64,000 nt of DNA from Solen grandis (Eukaryota; Mollusca; Bivalvia; Adapedonta; Solenidae), in the NCBI GenBank assembly GCA_021229015.1, contig CM037788.1, positions 51,213,040-51,277,039 on the forward strand. The letters run 5' to 3'. The position numbers and the translations under genes were made by a program. The stretch's first letter is position 1. Each line of letters starts with the position of its first letter. This document shows, in pieces, positions 61,087 to 64,000 of the stretch. The notes beneath the pieces are model-generated. The model did no database searches. It saw only the letters and a program-made list of their open reading frames with translations, and was not told where the DNA came from.

Positions 61087-61820
61087 TCAAATGTGACCTT
61101 GAACTTGAGCCAACATGACTGTCACCTGTGTTCTGCACATCGCCTCAATTTGGTTTATAATTGAGGCAAGTTTCATTAAAATCCTTCGAGGAGTATAGGA
61201 GTTATGGAGCGGACACAAAATTGTAAATTGAAATTTCAAACCTTTGACCTTCAAGTGTGACCTTGACCTTGAGCCAACATGGCTGCAACCTGTGTTCTGC
61301 ACATCACCTCAATTATATTTATATTTGAGGCAAGTTTCATTAAAATCCTTCAAGGGGTATAGGAGATATGGAGCGGACATGAAATTGTAAGGAAATAGAA
61401 GGTTCAAACACATGTGACATGGCCCTCAAGTGTGACCTTGACCTTGAGCCGACATGACTGCAGATAGTTTCACAATCTTCAAGTGGATAGGAGATATTGA
61501 GGCGAAGATAATGTAAAAAACGAACAACGGGTATAGGAGGATATTGGAGGGATAGAAAATTGTGAAATGGAAATTGAAGGTTCAAACACATAACCTTCTA
61601 GTGTGACCTTGAGCCTACATGGCTGCCACCTGTGTTCTGCACATCGCCTCAACTGGCTTATATTTGAGGCAAGTTTCACCAAAAAAATCCTTCAAGCGGT
61701 ATAGGAGATATGGAGCGGACACGAAAACGTTACGGACCGACAGACAGACGGACAGACCCATGGACAGACAGACGAAGGCCATTCTTATAACCCCCTCCCG
61801 CTCCATGGCGGGGGATTAAA
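61087..61820. repeat. about 170-bp tandem repeat (four units) with palindromic tail
   Basis: Units begin at about 61092, 61256, 61431 and 61602, each with GTGACCTTG(ACCTTG)AGCC, then ACCTGTGTTCTGCACATC, GAGGCAAGTTTCA(T/C)(T/C)AAAA and GTATAGGAGATATGGAGCGG. The third unit is internally deleted. The array ends in GACAGACAGACGGACAGA and a hairpin TAACCCCC...GGGGGATTA (61788-61818). The recurring Met-Gln-Asn-Thr-Gly open frames on the - strand come from this repeat. Confidence 0.88.
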
Positions 61821-62015
61821 AAATGTAGCCGAAATTGCCTTTTTCTACAGAATGGACACAAAAACATAAAAAAAAAAAAATTAACTCAAAGACCTAAAAA
61901 AAAAATGCGTAGGGGCCATTTTGATGGATAGGCAGGAGCACTACAAACATTAGACTCACACAGCCTAGTGAAAAATGTATCAGATGAGTTAAATGATTAT
62001 AAGTAGCACATATCA

Positions 62016-62087
62016 AGGGCTCAGCACAAAATGGCCGTAACTTGTTCTTTAATACATATAAGTTACGACCGTTTTGCACTGAGCCCT
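62016..62087. mobile_element. foldback element with 27-bp arms
   Basis: AGGGCTCAGCACAAAATGGC (from 62016) is mirrored by GACCGTTTTGCACTGAGCCC (ending 62086), with about three mismatches across 27-bp arms and an 18-bp loop. Arms and loop together span 72 nt, typical of a short palindromic MITE. Confidence 0.75.
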
Positions 62088-62099
62088 CAATATTTTTCA

Positions 62100-63760
62100 T
62101 GTTTGGCAAATTCCCCTTGCACATAATCTTATTTATTTTGTATACTACCTATGCAGCTAGTCTGGTTATCAGTTTGCCTCTCATGAAGAAACACTGAAGT
62201 TGATCTGAGAAAAATCAATAACCAGTCTAGCATTACTGTTGTGTGTACTTCACAGTTCTGGCAGTACTTCTGTTGGGGAAGTGTTGAGCAGTTCATCAAT
62301 GAATTAGTGACAAATGCAGGATTCACCCTAGCTTCCAATTCCAGAGTCCCTTAGACCCAGTGTCATTTAAAAAGTTGAGTTCAATTTCAATTTACAGTGT
62401 CTCACTTCTTCTTCTTACTGATAATGTTTCTAGTGAAGAGAATATGAATTTATTTCATTGTTATGTCTAATCATAATACATTGTACTTGACTTGTTTTAT
62501 ACATATATCTTACAACTTAGTTAAAGAACATTACTGACATTTAATTTATAATGCTTCGAAATGATAGTCTCGCAAACTGTGTCTCCCAAGCCAACCATGC
62601 TGGTTGTGTTAATATGTTCATTTGGGGGGATACGTGAATATTTAAGACTGACTGTCAGTATGGACGTTTGACGCTTGCATCCTGGGGACACATCAACCAT
62701 CAAATTTTGTTTGTCCCGACTGAATTTAATGCATAATTAAATATGTTTACAACATAAACCACAAACTGTGCAAATGAAACCTGGAGAGCTACAAATATGA
62801 TTATCTTTTAAATGACCGTAATGTAGGTTTCAATCAAGATTTCAAAATAAAAAGCATTGACTAAGAGCCTAGAGGATATTTGTTGATATTTTTGATAGAA
62901 CTCGGTACTATGATTGTATCTTAATTCAAATATTTTCAAATGTTAAGAAAGGGGCCTCAGTATCATAATTTAGGGAAAATATCACTTTTTTTATGTTGTT
63001 GTTTTTTCAATTGGGAAGAAAAATTATGAAGTGAAGTGCAATTTGGGGAATTAACTGCATGAATTTTAAGAATTTTTCAGAGAGGAAGGCAGCCAATTTG
63101 TAAGACATTGGTTGATGCTCAAAATCTGATATCTTAATGATACATCATATGTATTTGAATCACCACTGTACTTTTATTTTTCAGACTTTCTTACTGAAAT
63201 CTGCATCTACTTAAACAGCTTTAATGAATCATTTCAAATATGAATTTTATATATTGATTAATTTAATTTCAAAGGTAAAAACTTAAAAACAAAAAAGTTT
63301 CACTTTTTATCTTGTTTAACTTTGAGAATGAACCCCCAATTTCTTTTTTTTTACTGTACATTTTTTTTTTTTAATCCATATTGGAAAAAAAAAATCCAAT
63401 ATTTTAAATTTCAAGAGCTTTTTAATAGTGTATACATTTAGATTTTAGCAGAAATTGCAAAATTAGAAAATGAAATTCTGCTTCGAGTTCGATATAATAA
63501 AAACAAAAATCCCTTGAATTTCAAAATGGCCGAAAAGAGTCTGGATGTTCATAATGGTGGAAACTATGTAATAGCAGATGTGTTCAAATTTTATGTATAC
63601 TATACAGTGACTGGGAAAGATTTTTTTCAATGAGTTGTCTTCTTCTACTGTTTCTTCTTCTGCCCTGACTGCTCACAATCAACATATTTTTTATAGAATA
63701 TACTGGCAAGATGAATGTGTCATTTGACATGGTTTTAAATTTTCACACACAAAAAAATTA
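62100..63760. other. AT-rich DNA upstream of MRPL32, no gene supported
   Basis: Contains poly-T tracts (63340-63372). A 35-codon + frame starts at 63526 (ATGGCCGAAAAGAGTCTGGA, good initiation context) but shows no recognisable family and no donor at its end. Otherwise nothing is visible. Confidence 0.4.
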
Positions 63761-63795
63761 AAATCAGACTACGACACAGAGGCCTCTTTTTTCAC

Positions 63796-63883
63796 AGTCA
63801 CTGAGTGTGAACACTTCTGCGCACAGTGATTGCCGTCTTCTTGTCAAAACATTCCCAATACAAAAACGAATCCACTTCTCCAT
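63796..63883 (-). CDS. weak candidate for MRPL32 exon 1 (targeting peptide)
   Basis: ATG at 63883-63881 in a strong initiation context (GACCATGG) opens MEKWIRFCIGNVLTRRRQSL, an N-terminus with several Arg and hydrophobic residues and few acids, like a mitochondrial targeting peptide. A donor ACT|GTGAAA at 63795 would join in phase to 60664 and give a 183-residue protein, close to human MRPL32 (188). The donor is weak and the exon was chosen because it fits, so this is a suggestion only. The alternatives are an exon outside the window, or translation from ATG 60722 without splicing. Confidence 0.2.
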
Positions 63884-64000
63884 GGTCAAAACGAATCCAC
63901 TTTTTTGTTCAAAACACACCCAAGTATTTTTTTTTTATTTTTGTTTGAGTAATTTTATATTCATCATAATATTGATGATTTCATATCAGGTTTATTACTC

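Noticed and set aside
60665..61302. 157- and 71-codon - strand frames with repeated MQNT(G)xSHVGS starts
   Set aside because: They are produced by the 170-bp tandem repeat and intron sequence next to MRPL32.
1..64000. Hox-cluster microRNAs (mir-10 family) or a second Hox gene
   Set aside because: I saw no mir-10-like mature sequence and no other homeobox on either strand; the window appears to contain Hox1 alone.

Overview
The window looks like AT-rich genomic DNA from a bivalve mollusc, probably a heterodont clam. The basis is a labial/Hox1 homeobox gene with a lophotrochozoan-type hexapeptide ([10 protein letters not shown]), tRNA-derived SINEs of a type I associate with molluscs, palindromic MITEs and many microsatellites. 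The species is not determinable by reading. A run of 100 N at 14018-14117 marks an assembly gap.

Layout. 1-420: 36-bp satellite, then AT-rich intergenic DNA. 3100-3670: probable Hox1 promoter and 5' UTR, including a likely short UTR intron. 3672-28129: Hox1 on the + strand in two coding exons (3672-4269 and 27786-28129) separated by a 23.5-kb intron; the joined product is 313 residues. The intron is nearly free of mobile elements but holds several more complex, less AT-rich blocks and clustered candidate transcription-factor sites, as expected of an enhancer-bearing Hox intron. 28130-33050: Hox1 3' flank without recognisable genes. 33054 onward: SINEs begin, followed by a 72-bp satellite (33425-34505), a possible mariner end and long AT-rich DNA. 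From about 42.5 kb to 62 kb the sequence is rich in transposon-derived repeats: tRNA-SINE pieces, a 242-bp TTAA-flanked MITE (three copies in the window), a 227-bp TA-flanked MITE, foldback elements, a LINE-like tail and tandem arrays.

59560-60664 (- strand): the last two exons of a nuclear gene for mitochondrial ribosomal protein bL32m (MRPL32), recognised from its C-x2-C-x9-C-x2-C zinc ribbon formed exactly across a splice junction. Its first exon is not certain; a weak candidate lies at 63796-63883.

If the cluster has the usual orientation, with Hox1 as its 3'-most gene, the rest of the Hox cluster lies to the left of position 1 and the right half of the window is the outer flank. The change from repeat-poor to repeat-rich DNA may mark the edge of the Hox regulatory domain, with MRPL32 as the first recognisable non-Hox neighbour. 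I found no operon-like, CRISPR, phage or defence system.
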